Assembly (NCBI GenBank): GCA_018780645.1
Contig: JADMJJ010000006.1
Location: 28,909 to 92,908 of the forward strand
Origin: Burkholderiaceae bacterium
GTDB taxonomy: Bacteria; Pseudomonadota; Gammaproteobacteria; Burkholderiales; Burkholderiaceae_C
DNA: 64,000 nucleotides
Reading direction: 5' to 3'
Part shown: in pieces, positions 29,002-38,639 of the stretch
How the letters are laid out: each line of letters starts with the position of its first letter
How positions within the stretch are numbered: the stretch's first letter is position 1
Position numbers and translations under genes: made by a program
Notes under the pieces: model-generated
What the model was told of the DNA's origin: nothing
Database searches by the model: none
The model's input: only the letters and a program-made list of their open reading frames with translations

Positions 29002-29706
29002 TCAGGCCGCAACGGCCGGATAGCAGGCCAGGCGGCGGGCGTCGAGGATGCGGATGTCGCGCCTGTCCACCTCGATCAAGCGGGCCGACTCCAGCTCATG
29101 CAGGACGCGGGAGAAGTACTCGGGCGTCAGGCTCAGGCGCGAGGCCACGGTGGCCTTGCTGACCGGCAGCGAGACGGTGATGATGTCGCCGCTGACACAG
29201 TCCTCGGCCTCATGGTCGCGCAGCAGATAGCCGATCACGCGCTGCACGCCGCTGTGCAGCGCATAGGCCTCGACGTCATGCACCAGGCCGTGCAGGCGGC
29301 GCGAGATGCCGGCCAGCATGCGCAGGGCAAAGCGCGAGTCATGCTCGATCTCCTTGATCACCGCCGCCTTGGCGACGCTGAGCAGCAGGCAGTCGGTCAG
29401 CGCCTGGGCGTTGATGATGTAGGGCTTGCCGGTGAACATCAGCGCCTCGGCAAAGCTGTGGCCGGGGGCGACCAGCTCGATCACCTTCTCCTGGCCCGCG
29501 GGCGAGAGGGCGAACAGCTTGACCTGGCCGGTCACCGTGACATGAAACTCCTCGCAGGGCTGGCCGACATGGAAGATCGACTCGCCGCGCAGAAAGCGCC
29601 GCAGCTGGCAGCCGCCGGCCAGGCGCAGCAGCTCGGGCGGGCTGAGATCGGAGAACAGCGGCAGGTTCGAAAGATAACGCGGCAGATCGAAGGCGCGCAT
29701 GTCCAT
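29002..29706 (-). CDS. Crp/Fnr family regulator, Dnr type (second of two)
   Basis: This 234-residue paralogue shares the layout of its neighbour: FDLPRYLSNLPLFSDL at the N-terminus, the sensor barrel with VTVTGQVKLFALSPAGQEKVIELV, the dimer helix, and the helix-turn-helix VSKATVASRLSLTPEYFSRVLHELESARLI. No Fnr-type cysteine cluster is present. GGAGA sits seven bases before the ATG at 29706; two other in-frame ATGs are close by. A perfect TTGA-N6-TCAA box overlapping the norD stop lies 60 bases upstream. Two close copies suggest division of labour, for example sensing NO versus low oxygen. Confidence 0.88.
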   Translation of the reverse strand: MDMRAFDLPRYLSNLPLFSDLSPPELLRLAGGCQLRRFLRGESIFHVGQPCEEFHVTVTGQVKLFALSPAGQEKVIELVAPGHSFAEALMFTGKPYIINAQALTDCLLLSVAKAAVIKEIEHDSRFALRMLAGISRRLHGLVHDVEAYALHSGVQRVIGYLLRDHEAEDCVSGDIITVSLPVSKATVASRLSLTPEYFSRVLHELESARLIEVDRRDIRILDARRLACYPAVAA

Positions 29707-29758
29707 GGCAGGTCTCCACAAGGCAGCGCATTGTGGTCACCGGGACCTGCGGCCCGGC

Positions 29759-29772
29759 TTGACCTCCGTCAA
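29759..29772. promoter_or_regulatory. Fnr/Dnr-type box upstream of the second Dnr-type gene, overlapping the norD stop
   Basis: TTGA-CCTCCG-TCAA is a full consensus match. Its centre is 59.5 bases before the regulator start, and its right half overlaps the last codons and stop of norD (29769). The overlap places the regulator promoter in the 3' end of the nor operon. Confidence 0.75.
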
Positions 29773-31595
29773 ACGGCGCGCGTCAGCCGGGCATAGACCG
29801 CTGCCAGGCGCAGCGGCAGCTCGGACGGCTGGCGCACATGGGCCCAGCCCTGTTGTCCGAACAGATGGGGCAGGTAGTCATGGGCCTCCTCGTCAATGCT
29901 CAGGCAGAAGGGCAGCAGACCGGCGTCGCGGGCCTGCTGCACGGCATGGCGGGTGTCCTCGATGCCCCAGCGGCCCTCATAGACGTCCAGGTCATTGGGT
30001 TTGCCGTCGGTCAGTATCAGCAGCAGGCGCTGGCGCTCGGGGCGCTCGGCCATGCGGCGTGTGGCCAGGCGTATGGCCGCGCCCATGCGGGTGTAGTAGC
30101 CGGGCTTGATGGCGCCCACGCGGGCCTGCACCCCGGTGTTCCAGGCCTCGTCGAAGCCCTTCAGATGCTGGATGCGCACATGGTTGCGGCGCACCGAGCT
30201 GAAGCCCAGCATCGCATAGGCGTCGCCCAGGCCTTGCAGCGCCTCGCCAAAGACATAGAGGCTGTCGCGTATTACGTCGATCACGCGCGCGTCGTTGCTG
30301 ATGTGCGCGTCGGTGGACAGCGACAGATCGGCCAGCAGCAGGGTGGCCAGGCTGCGCTCCCCGCGCTGTCGACGGGCATAGACGGCCGGATCGCCCCACT
30401 GCGGGCCGGCACCGGCCGAGGTGGCATGGCGCACCCAGGCGTCCAGATCGATGGCCTCGCCGTCGCTGCAGCCGCGCTGCCAGTGCGGTGCGGCGCGCAG
30501 CAGCTCCAGGCCGCGGCGCACGCGGCGCGCCGTGGCACGCAGGCTCGGCGGCGGCACAAAGCCCTGGGCCGGGCAGGCCGCCAGCGTCTGGACGCGGCAA
30601 TGATCGGCCAGCAGCCGTTGCTGCTTCCAGTCCCACTCGGGCAGGGCCTCGCCGGGGCCCAGCGGCCGGTCGTCGGCACTGGCACTGGGCAGATCGAGGT
30701 CGAACTTGACTCGCGAGGCCGAGGCCTTGCCATCGCGGCTCAAGGTCAGCCTGTCCATGTCGTCGGCGGCGGCCTCGGCCTGGCCGTCGTCCTCGTCGTC
30801 GGTGCCGCGGTCCAGCGGCACATGCTCGCTCCAGGTCAGGATGGACTCGACCTTGGACGGCAGCAGCAGCGGCGCGCGGCCCTGCGGCTGGGCCTGGGTG
30901 CGCGTGCGGCGGCGGGTGTTGTTGCCTGACCGGGGTTTGGCCGCGTCGTGGGCCGTGGCGTCGTCGGGCTGGCTGCGGGCGGCAGCGGCGGGCCCATCCG
31001 TCCAGGGCTCCAGCCAGAGCCAGACGGGGGCCAAAAGCGTGCCATCGAGTGTCACGTCGAGTGTTTCACCGCGCAGCAGCGCCTGCAGCTGCCGCTCGGC
31101 CTGCGCCGCTTCCGCGCCCAGGCCGGCCGGGTCGGGGCGCTGCCGCAGATGGGCGGCGAGCAGGCGCTCGTAGCGCGGGCGCAGGCCCGGGCAGCGCTGC
31201 AGCGCACGGGCGCTGGCGGCGAGGTTGGCGCCGGCCCAGCCGAGGCCCGGCTCGAACGAGGCGGCCAGCGCGGCCAGCCACAGATAGAGGTCGCGGTTCA
31301 GGCCGGCGTCATTGAACACATCGATCTGCGGCGGCAGGGCCAGCGTTTCGGCGTCCAGGCGCGGTCGCGCGGCGCGTTGACCGGAGCCGGCCAGGCGCTG
31401 TAACCAGCCGCGTGGCCCGGCAATGCGCTCCTGGCTGGCCGGCACTATGCGCACCGCGCTGGCGCCGCCGGCGGCGCGGTAGAGCAGGGCGGCGGCGCGC
31501 TGCACCTCGGGCAGGCTCACGGCCTGGCCCGGAAAGCCGCTCTGCGCGGCCCGGTTGATGAAGCGGTGCCACCGCTCGCCGACCCACTCTTCCAT
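29769..31595 (-). CDS. norD: NorD, nitric oxide reductase activation protein (VWA domain)
   Basis: NorD works with the AAA+ protein NorQ to activate the NorCB reductase, probably by metal insertion. The 608-residue protein has an acidic, low-complexity middle (about 235-290) and a C-terminal von Willebrand A domain (about 400-600) with the MIDAS motif DLSLST in TLLLADLSLSTDAHI and the later RRLLLILTDGKPND-type segment (QRLLLILTDGKPNDLD). MEEWVGERW is chosen as the start because the bases just upstream belong to the repeat shared with the preceding gene. A 408-base spacer separates it from that gene. Confidence 0.92.
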   Translation of the reverse strand: MEEWVGERWHRFINRAAQSGFPGQAVSLPEVQRAAALLYRAAGGASAVRIVPASQERIAGPRGWLQRLAGSGQRAARPRLDAETLALPPQIDVFNDAGLNRDLYLWLAALAASFEPGLGWAGANLAASARALQRCPGLRPRYERLLAAHLRQRPDPAGLGAEAAQAERQLQALLRGETLDVTLDGTLLAPVWLWLEPWTDGPAAAARSQPDDATAHDAAKPRSGNNTRRRTRTQAQPQGRAPLLLPSKVESILTWSEHVPLDRGTDDEDDGQAEAAADDMDRLTLSRDGKASASRVKFDLDLPSASADDRPLGPGEALPEWDWKQQRLLADHCRVQTLAACPAQGFVPPPSLRATARRVRRGLELLRAAPHWQRGCSDGEAIDLDAWVRHATSAGAGPQWGDPAVYARRQRGERSLATLLLADLSLSTDAHISNDARVIDVIRDSLYVFGEALQGLGDAYAMLGFSSVRRNHVRIQHLKGFDEAWNTGVQARVGAIKPGYYTRMGAAIRLATRRMAERPERQRLLLILTDGKPNDLDVYEGRWGIEDTRHAVQQARDAGLLPFCLSIDEEAHDYLPHLFGQQGWAHVRQPSELPLRLAAVYARLTRAV

Positions 31596-31669
31596 CTCAG
31601 CTACTCCACCGCGCTTGGCGCCACACACGACACATTTGAAATGCCAGGCGGCAGGGACGAGGGCGCGCC

Positions 31670-31741
31670 GGCCGCTGCGGGCTGAAGCCTTGTCCGTCCC
31701 TGAACGGGTCGAACCCCGGCTTCTTTATGCCCGCTGCGACC
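31670..31741 (+). repeat. Hairpin unit A', inverted copy inside repeat A
   Basis: The arms GGCCGCTGCGGGC (31670-31682) and GCCCGCTGCGACC (31729-31741) pair at 11 of 13 positions. The unit is close to the reverse complement of 31853-31924 and shares CTTCTTTATGCCCGC with it. It therefore lies opposite to the other two units. Confidence 0.75.
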
Positions 31742-31852
31742 GGCACGCCCTCGCCCCTGCTGCAACGTGTGTGCAGGCTCGCCAATCCGCAAGGCACGCG
31801 CATGAGGCAGAGATGGCGGCCACCAGCGTATCCGCAGATGGGGTGGGGGGCC

Positions 31853-31924
31853 GGCCACGGCGGGCATAAAGAAGCTGGAGGTTGGTCCGTTCAGGGCCGG
31901 CCCAAGCTTCAGCCCGTCGTGGCC
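31853..31924 (-). repeat. Hairpin unit A inside repeat A
   Basis: The arms GGCCACGGCGGGC (31853-31865) and GCCCGTCGTGGCC (31912-31924) form a 13-bp stem with one G-T pair. Nested inner stems GAAGCT/AGCTTC and GGGCC/GGCCC lie inside. Compared with unit B, a T-A pair is replaced by G-C, so pairing is kept. Confidence 0.8.
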
Positions 31925-32003
31925 GGCCTCCCGCCCCCTCTGCCGCGCCAACAACGCGAGGTGGCCAGCACCGACACCCAGTAGCGATCCGATCAGTTTC
32001 ACT

Positions 32004-32981
32004 TCAGCGTCCGTTGTCGGCGCGGCGCTGGCGCAGCGTCTCGCGCAACGCGTCGACGCCCACCGTCCACTCGAGATTGGGGTTCGCGCCGCGCGGAGCA
32101 TGCGAGGTCTCGCACTCGGTCACGCACTGGCCGCACTGCACGCAGGAGAACATCAGGCGCTTGACATTGCGCGGCTTGAGCCGCATCGGGCAGGCGGTAT
32201 CGCAGGCCGCGCCCTCGGGGGATTGGGCTGTGCTGCAGTCGCGGCAGTCGCGGGCGCGTTCGCGGGCGAAGGCCACCACCAGGGCGCGCGGATTGGCCAT
32301 CCAGGCCAGGCTCTGGAACAGGCCCACGGCGCAGCCGAAGCGGCAGAACAGATGACGGGCCAGCAGCAGCTCGGCGCTGAACACGGCGCCAGCTATGACG
32401 ATGAAGCGAGCCTGGTTGGGCGTCAAGGTGCCGCTGAAAAGGTTGCCCCAGATCAGTGCCGGCGGCAGCAGATAGGTCAGCAGGGTGATGGACCACAGAA
32501 AGCCGAAGAACAGGCAGCTGATCAGGAACAGGGGCCACCAGCGGCGCTGCGGGCTGCGGCCGGTCTTGGCCGTGGCCTGCCTGTCCCACAGGCTGAACCT
32601 GCCGGTGGCGCGGTGCAGCAGGTCGTTGAGCGTCTCGACCAGCGAGAAGTGCGGGCACAGCCAGCCGCAGTAGATGCGGCCATGGCGCCAGGCCACCGTC
32701 ATGAAGCCGGCCACGAACAGCAACGCTGGCAGGATGCCGCGCAACAGTATCGAGGCCGCCGCCTCATTGGCACTGATCTCGCCGCGCACAAAGGCATCTA
32801 TGCCAAGCGACCAGCGAAAGCCCAGGAACCAGAGCTGGGTCTCGCCCAGGTCGAAGCGCAGCAGGTTCAGCGCCGGAGCGAGCAGGAACAGCGCGAAAAA
32901 GCCCAGCTGGGTGGCGCGGCGCAGGCGCTGCAGGCGCGCCATGCGGCCCACCTGCGTCGAAGGCGGCGCGGCCAACGCCAT
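32004..32981 (-). CDS. NapH/CcoG-like membrane polyferredoxin in the nor operon
   Basis: The 325-residue membrane protein has about four or five hydrophobic helices and a CxxxCP motif (YCGWLCPHFSLVE), as in NapH, NosR and CcoG. Ferredoxin-type cysteines follow: RDCRDCSTAQ ... CDTACP and then SCVQCGQCVTEC, enough for one complete and one partial [4Fe-4S] site. Such proteins move electrons across the inner membrane or help copper-site assembly. Its place between norQ and norD suggests a role in NO reductase maturation or electron supply. The start MALAAPPST follows a leader that is nearly the same as that of norD. Confidence 0.82.
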   Translation of the reverse strand: MALAAPPSTQVGRMARLQRLRRATQLGFFALFLLAPALNLLRFDLGETQLWFLGFRWSLGIDAFVRGEISANEAAASILLRGILPALLFVAGFMTVAWRHGRIYCGWLCPHFSLVETLNDLLHRATGRFSLWDRQATAKTGRSPQRRWWPLFLISCLFFGFLWSITLLTYLLPPALIWGNLFSGTLTPNQARFIVIAGAVFSAELLLARHLFCRFGCAVGLFQSLAWMANPRALVVAFARERARDCRDCSTAQSPEGAACDTACPMRLKPRNVKRLMFSCVQCGQCVTECETSHAPRGANPNLEWTVGVDALRETLRQRRADNGR

Positions 32982-33224
32982 CTCGGCTGCTCCCCGGCGC
33001 TTGGCGCTACACATGACGCGTTCGAATTTTGAGGCGGCAGGGACGAGGGCGCGCCAATCCGCAAAGCACGCGGGGGCGGCGGCCACCATCGCATCCGCAG
33101 AGGGGGTGGGGGGTCGGCCACTGCGGGCATAAAGAAGCTGGAGGTCGGGCCGAAGGGACCGGCCCAAGCTTCAGCCCGCAGTGGCCGGCCCCCCGCCCCC
33201 TCTGCCGCACCAACAAAGCGAGGC
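32979..33224. repeat. Nor-operon intergenic repeat, short copy (B)
   Basis: This copy fills most of the 284-base gap between norQ and the polyferredoxin gene. It aligns with repeat A minus the 111-base insert. Both copies abut the start codon of the gene downstream, so the two genes share a 5' leader. Confidence 0.85.
33116..33186 (-). repeat. Hairpin unit B inside repeat B
   Basis: The arms GGCCACTGCGGGC (33116-33128) and GCCCGCAGTGGCC (33174-33186) are perfectly complementary over 13 bp. Inside are GAAGCT/AGCTTC and GGGCC/GGCCC stems around a short loop. On the nor transcript this would be a very stable stem. Confidence 0.85.
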
Positions 33225-33265
33225 GCCATGGACCGGCAAGTGGCGGCGAATCGATCCCGTGCACT

Positions 33266-35523
<2,258 letters not shown>

Positions 35524-35949
35524 TCAACCTTCGATATTGGGTGGCCACTTCTCGGTGTCCACGCCGTTGGTCCATTTGAGGAACTCGACCATGTCGTCGA
35601 GCTGCGCGTCGGTCAGATTGAAGTTGGGCATCTGGCGGCGGCCCGGGGCGCCGGTGGGCTGGGCCTTGATCCAGGCCTTGATGAACTCGGGCCCGCGGCG
35701 CTTGTAGACATTGCCCAGCTCGGGCGCGAAGTAGGCGCCCTCGCCCAGCAAGGTGTGGCAGCCGATGCAGTTGCGCGTCTCCCAGATATGCTTGCCGCGC
35801 ACCACGGCCGGGGTGATGGCGGCGGCGTTCGATCGCTCGGGTATGCGTTGCTCGGTATCGAAAATCAGCACGGCGAACAGCAGCACGAAGAACAGGCTGC
35901 CGCCATAGAAGATGTTCCGTGCCATCTGGCTGGTGAAGCCTCGGCTCAT
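35524..35949 (-). CDS. norC: Nitric oxide reductase cytochrome c subunit
   Basis: NorC is the membrane-anchored cytochrome c that feeds electrons to NorB. The 141-residue protein has one N-terminal membrane helix (about 14-31) and a periplasmic haem domain with CIGCH at 61-65. The axial Met is probably that in RRQMPNFNLTDAQLDDMVEFLKW. The start has CGGAG upstream. It is the first gene of norCBQ-X-norD. A near-consensus Fnr/Dnr site lies about 66 bases upstream. Confidence 0.96.
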   Translation of the reverse strand: MSRGFTSQMARNIFYGGSLFFVLLFAVLIFDTEQRIPERSNAAAITPAVVRGKHIWETRNCIGCHTLLGEGAYFAPELGNVYKRRGPEFIKAWIKAQPTGAPGRRQMPNFNLTDAQLDDMVEFLKWTNGVDTEKWPPNIEG

Positions 35950-35984
35950 GGTTTTGCTCCGATGTGGGATGAGATGTCAGTAGC

Positions 35985-36242
35985 CTAGTGATTTGCTAGG
36001 GAATTTCCTTGAACAGGAACAAGGAAGCGGGAGCTTGGGTCTGCCGCGGGCCGGTGTCTGCGTCTGTGCTGGTCGGCCTGACCGGCCTGCTTGTCCTGGC
36101 CCGGCTGCGCTCGGGCGACGCGGCAGATCTCGCTGGGCGGCAGGTCCACCACGCGCGGGCTGGCACGGACGCTGAGCAGCAGCGGGCTGGCGGCGGCGCA
36201 GGCCAGTGCCAGCAGCGCCGCCATCGGTCGTGGCTTGAACAT
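35985..36242 (-). CDS. Small secreted protein of unknown function after nosL
   Basis: An 85-codon frame starts nine bases after the nosL stop. Its first 28 residues look like a signal peptide (MFKPRPMAALLALACAAASPLLLSVRA). The rest is Arg/Gln/Pro-rich with no recognised domain and one Cys. The close spacing to nosL supports a real start. The 3' third overlaps the putative norC control site, so the end may be frameshifted or the frame may be fortuitous. Confidence 0.4.
   Translation of the reverse strand: MFKPRPMAALLALACAAASPLLLSVRASPRVVDLPPSEICRVARAQPGQDKQAGQADQHRRRHRPAADPSSRFLVPVQGNSLANH
36009..36022. promoter_or_regulatory. Fnr/Dnr-like box upstream of norC (one mismatch)
   Basis: On the minus strand TTGT-TCCTGT-TCAA differs from TTGA-N6-TCAA at one base. 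Its centre is 66.5 bases before the norC ATG, a spacing similar to that of the nirS box. Confidence 0.6.
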
Positions 36243-36251
36243 GAGGGCTCG

Positions 36252-36776
36252 CTACATGCGGCTGTCGTGCAGGGCGCCGCCGCTGAGGTCCACCATCTCG
36301 GGCTTGACCTCGGCATAGCGCAGCATGCGACCGCCGTAGCCGGCGATGAATTTCTGCGCGTCGGCCTCCTGCTTGAAGCTGGCCACGGTGGGGCCCATCG
36401 AGCCATGGCGCTTGCTGCCCAGCACATAGAAGCCGGTCTTGGCATCGAACCAGTGGCCGCGCGGCTGCTCCCAGTCGGCCTGGCCCATGTCCTGCACATA
36501 GACGGCCAGGATGGGCCTGACCTGCTCGGGCCTGAGCAGCGTGTTGAACATCTCCACGGTGTCGCAGTACCAGGTCGGCTTCGGCGTGCCGCTGAAGTGG
36601 ATCTGCGCCTTGGGACCGGGGTAGTCGGCCAGCAGCATGCCGTCCAGGTCGCAGGTGCTGCTCGGGTCTATCTCAACGGCGGTGAGTTGGGTGCCGGCCT
36701 TGTCGCCGCAGGCGGCGAGCACAGCGCTGCCGGCAAGAGTGGCGAACAGCCACTGACGACGGGTGAGGATGTTCAT
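36252..36776 (-). CDS. nosL: Copper chaperone lipoprotein NosL
   Basis: NosL is a periplasmic lipoprotein that binds Cu(I) and helps build the NosZ copper sites. The 174-residue precursor has a lipobox (GSAVLAACGDK, acylated Cys). Conserved features are DGMLLADYPGPKAQIHF, CDTVEMFNTLLRP, and the C-terminal FVLGSKRHGSMGP-like segment (FYVLGSKRHGSMGPTVASF). Met and Cys residues are candidate copper ligands. The ATG overlaps the nosY stop (ATGA). It is the last clear gene of the nosZRDFYL operon. Confidence 0.93.
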   Translation of the reverse strand: MNILTRRQWLFATLAGSAVLAACGDKAGTQLTAVEIDPSSTCDLDGMLLADYPGPKAQIHFSGTPKPTWYCDTVEMFNTLLRPEQVRPILAVYVQDMGQADWEQPRGHWFDAKTGFYVLGSKRHGSMGPTVASFKQEADAQKFIAGYGGRMLRYAEVKPEMVDLSGGALHDSRM

Positions 36777-37609
36777 GAGCGGAATCTCCAGGTAGCGAGG
36801 GCCAGGGGCGCGGCGATCCAGGCCAGCATGGCGCCGCCCATCAGCCAGGGATTGGCGAGGGCAGGGGGCACGATGCTGGCCAGGCCGTAGAGGCTGCGCA
36901 CCTGATCCAGTGAAAAGACATTGAGGATGCGGAAGATGTCGGTCGGGTTCAGCAGCAGCAGATAGGCCAGGGCCTGGCCGCCGCTTTTTCCAAATACCTC
37001 GCCGCCGCTGGCCACCAGCAGGCCCAGCATCAGCAGATCGAACACCAGCACCAGGCCGAACCACAGCGCGATCGCCAGGCCCGAGGCCTTGGTGCGCTCG
37101 CGCGTCAGCACCGAGATCAACAGGGCCAGGCTCAGAAAGGCCAGGCCCAGCAGCACCGAGCTGAACACGAAGCCGAGGTAGTGGTAGAGGCCCGGCCAGC
37201 CGAACTGGCGGAACAGCAGCAGGCCGTCCAGCGCAAAGCCGATCACGGTGGACAGCGTCAGCGCCGCCGCCAGGCCCAGGAACTTGCCCAGCAGCAGCTC
37301 CAGCCGGGTGATGGGCAGGGCCAGCAACAGGTCCAGCGAGCCGCGCTCGCGTTCGCCGACGATCGCGTCGAAGCCCAAGAGCAGGGCGATCAGCGGGATC
37401 AGATAGATCACCAGGCTGACCAGGCTGGCGATCGTGAACTCGATCGAGCGCGGCCCGAGCTGGCCCTGCTGGGCCGCGCCGAAATAGGTGATGACCAGGG
37501 AGAACACGGTGAACACCAGCGCGACGGCCAGCACCCAGCGGTTGCGCATGCGGTCGCGGAACTCCTTGCCCGCCAGGGTGGCGAGCTGGCGCCATTCGAT
37601 GTCAGGCAT
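36773..37609 (-). CDS. nosY: NosY, ABC transporter permease for NosZ maturation
   Basis: NosY is the membrane part of the NosDFY complex that mobilises copper for the NosZ site. The 278-residue protein has about six hydrophobic segments, starting WVLAVALVFTVFSLVITYF, then LIPLIALLLGFDAIVGERERGSLDLLLALPITR, a motif typical of ABC-2 permeases of this kind. The start MPDIEWR has AGGAGG just upstream, inside the end of nosF, which it overlaps by eight bases. Confidence 0.94.
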   Translation of the reverse strand: MPDIEWRQLATLAGKEFRDRMRNRWVLAVALVFTVFSLVITYFGAAQQGQLGPRSIEFTIASLVSLVIYLIPLIALLLGFDAIVGERERGSLDLLLALPITRLELLLGKFLGLAAALTLSTVIGFALDGLLLFRQFGWPGLYHYLGFVFSSVLLGLAFLSLALLISVLTRERTKASGLAIALWFGLVLVFDLLMLGLLVASGGEVFGKSGGQALAYLLLLNPTDIFRILNVFSLDQVRSLYGLASIVPPALANPWLMGGAMLAWIAAPLALATWRFRS

Positions 37610-38639
37610 GGGTTCCTCCTGAGGAAGCGAAGGGCCGCTCCCGAGCTTCCTCACCCCCCTCGGGGGGCCTGACGCGAAGCGGCAGGTCTGGGGGCGGCGT
37701 TCTCAGTCCGAAAAAAACATCCTCAAGCGAGGGCTCCTGAATCTGCAGATCGAGCAGCAGGTCGCCCAACGGTGCGAGTGCGGCCAGCACGGCCATCTTG
37801 GCCGGGCGCGGGCAGCTGACCAGTTGCTGCCCCGGCTGGCCCGCCACGGCGCTCAGGCTCAGACCGGGCACTGCCGCCAGGCAGCTGCGCAGCAGCTCCA
37901 GCGCCGAGGGCGGCAGGCGCAGCAGGATGTGCAGCGGCATGTCCTGCTGCTCGCGCAGCTCGGGCACGCTGCCCAGCGCCTGCACCCGGCCGCTGACCAT
38001 GATGGCCAGCCGGTCCACCCGCTCCTGCAGCTCGGCCAGGATGTGCGAGGTGATCAACACCGTCACGCCCTGGTCGCGCAGCTCGTGCAGGATGGCGTAG
38101 AACTCGCGTATCGCCGCCGGGTCCAGGCCGTTGCTGGGCTCGTCGAGGAACAGCACCTGCGGCGCGCCGAGCAGGGCCTGGGCAAAGCCCAGTCGCTGGC
38201 GCATGCCCTTGGAGTATTCGCGCACCGGACGCCTGGCCGCAGCGGCCAGGCCCAGGCGCTCCAGCAGCGGCGCGCAGCCGGCGAGGTCCGCGACCTTGAG
38301 TTTGGCGAAGAAGCGCAGCGTCTCGATGCCGCTGAGGTTGTCGTACAGGGCCAGGTGCTCGGGCAGATAGCCGATCTGCCGTCGCGCGGCGCGGAAGTCG
38401 CGGCCGCGCACCGAGGCGCCGGCGATCGCGATCTCGCCGCTGCTGACTGGCAGCAGGCCCAGCATCATCTTGAACAGCGTGCTCTTGCCGGCGCCGTTGT
38501 GGCCGATCAGGCCGAACAGCTCGCCGCGCTTCACGCTCAGGGTCACGCCATCGACCGCATGCACGGCGCCGAAATGCTTGGTCACGTCACGCAGCGCGAT
38601 GGCCGCGGGCACCTCATTGACCGGGGTAGTGCTTGTCAC
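37602..38639 (-). CDS. nosF: NosF, ABC transporter ATPase for NosZ maturation
   Basis: NosF is the ATPase of the NosDFY complex. It has Walker A GHNGAGKS, the Q-loop GYLPEHLALYDNL, signature YSKGMRQRLGFAQALLG, Walker B VLFLDEPSNGLD and switch His ITSHIL. The domain ends near EPSLEDVFFGL. A further tail of about 30 residues (PPPDLPLRVRPPEGGEE...) is encoded by a GC-rich hairpin repeat and is not usual for NosF. The start is uncertain: the GTG at 38639 is used here and overlaps nosD, while a GTG at 38612 follows the nosD stop at once. Confidence 0.92.
   Translation of the reverse strand: MTSTTPVNEVPAAIALRDVTKHFGAVHAVDGVTLSVKRGELFGLIGHNGAGKSTLFKMMLGLLPVSSGEIAIAGASVRGRDFRAARRQIGYLPEHLALYDNLSGIETLRFFAKLKVADLAGCAPLLERLGLAAAARRPVREYSKGMRQRLGFAQALLGAPQVLFLDEPSNGLDPAAIREFYAILHELRDQGVTVLITSHILAELQERVDRLAIMVSGRVQALGSVPELREQQDMPLHILLRLPPSALELLRSCLAAVPGLSLSAVAGQPGQQLVSCPRPAKMAVLAALAPLGDLLLDLQIQEPSLEDVFFGLRTPPPDLPLRVRPPEGGEEARERPFASSGGTHA
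37651..37690. repeat. REP-like hairpin inside the 3' end of nosF
   Basis: CCCCCC-TC-GGGGGG (37654-37667), followed by a GC-rich block, resembles the extragenic palindromes of this group but here is translated as the tail of NosF. Confidence 0.6.

Larger units (their letters stand above)
31593..31965. repeat. Nor-operon intergenic repeat, long copy (A)
   Basis: This stretch fills most of the 408-base gap between the polyferredoxin gene and norD, where no credible gene is seen. Bases 31593-31669 and 31781-31965 align closely with 32979-33224 (copy B). The shared part runs from the start codon of the downstream gene through GCGGCAGGGACGAGGGCGCG to the conserved hairpin. An extra 111 bases (31670-31780) carry an inverted copy of the hairpin. 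Confidence 0.85.

Noticed and set aside
31597..31869. Short open frames inside the nor-operon repeats on both strands
   Set aside because: They arise from the GC-rich hairpin repeats, differ between the two copies and end in repeat sequence.
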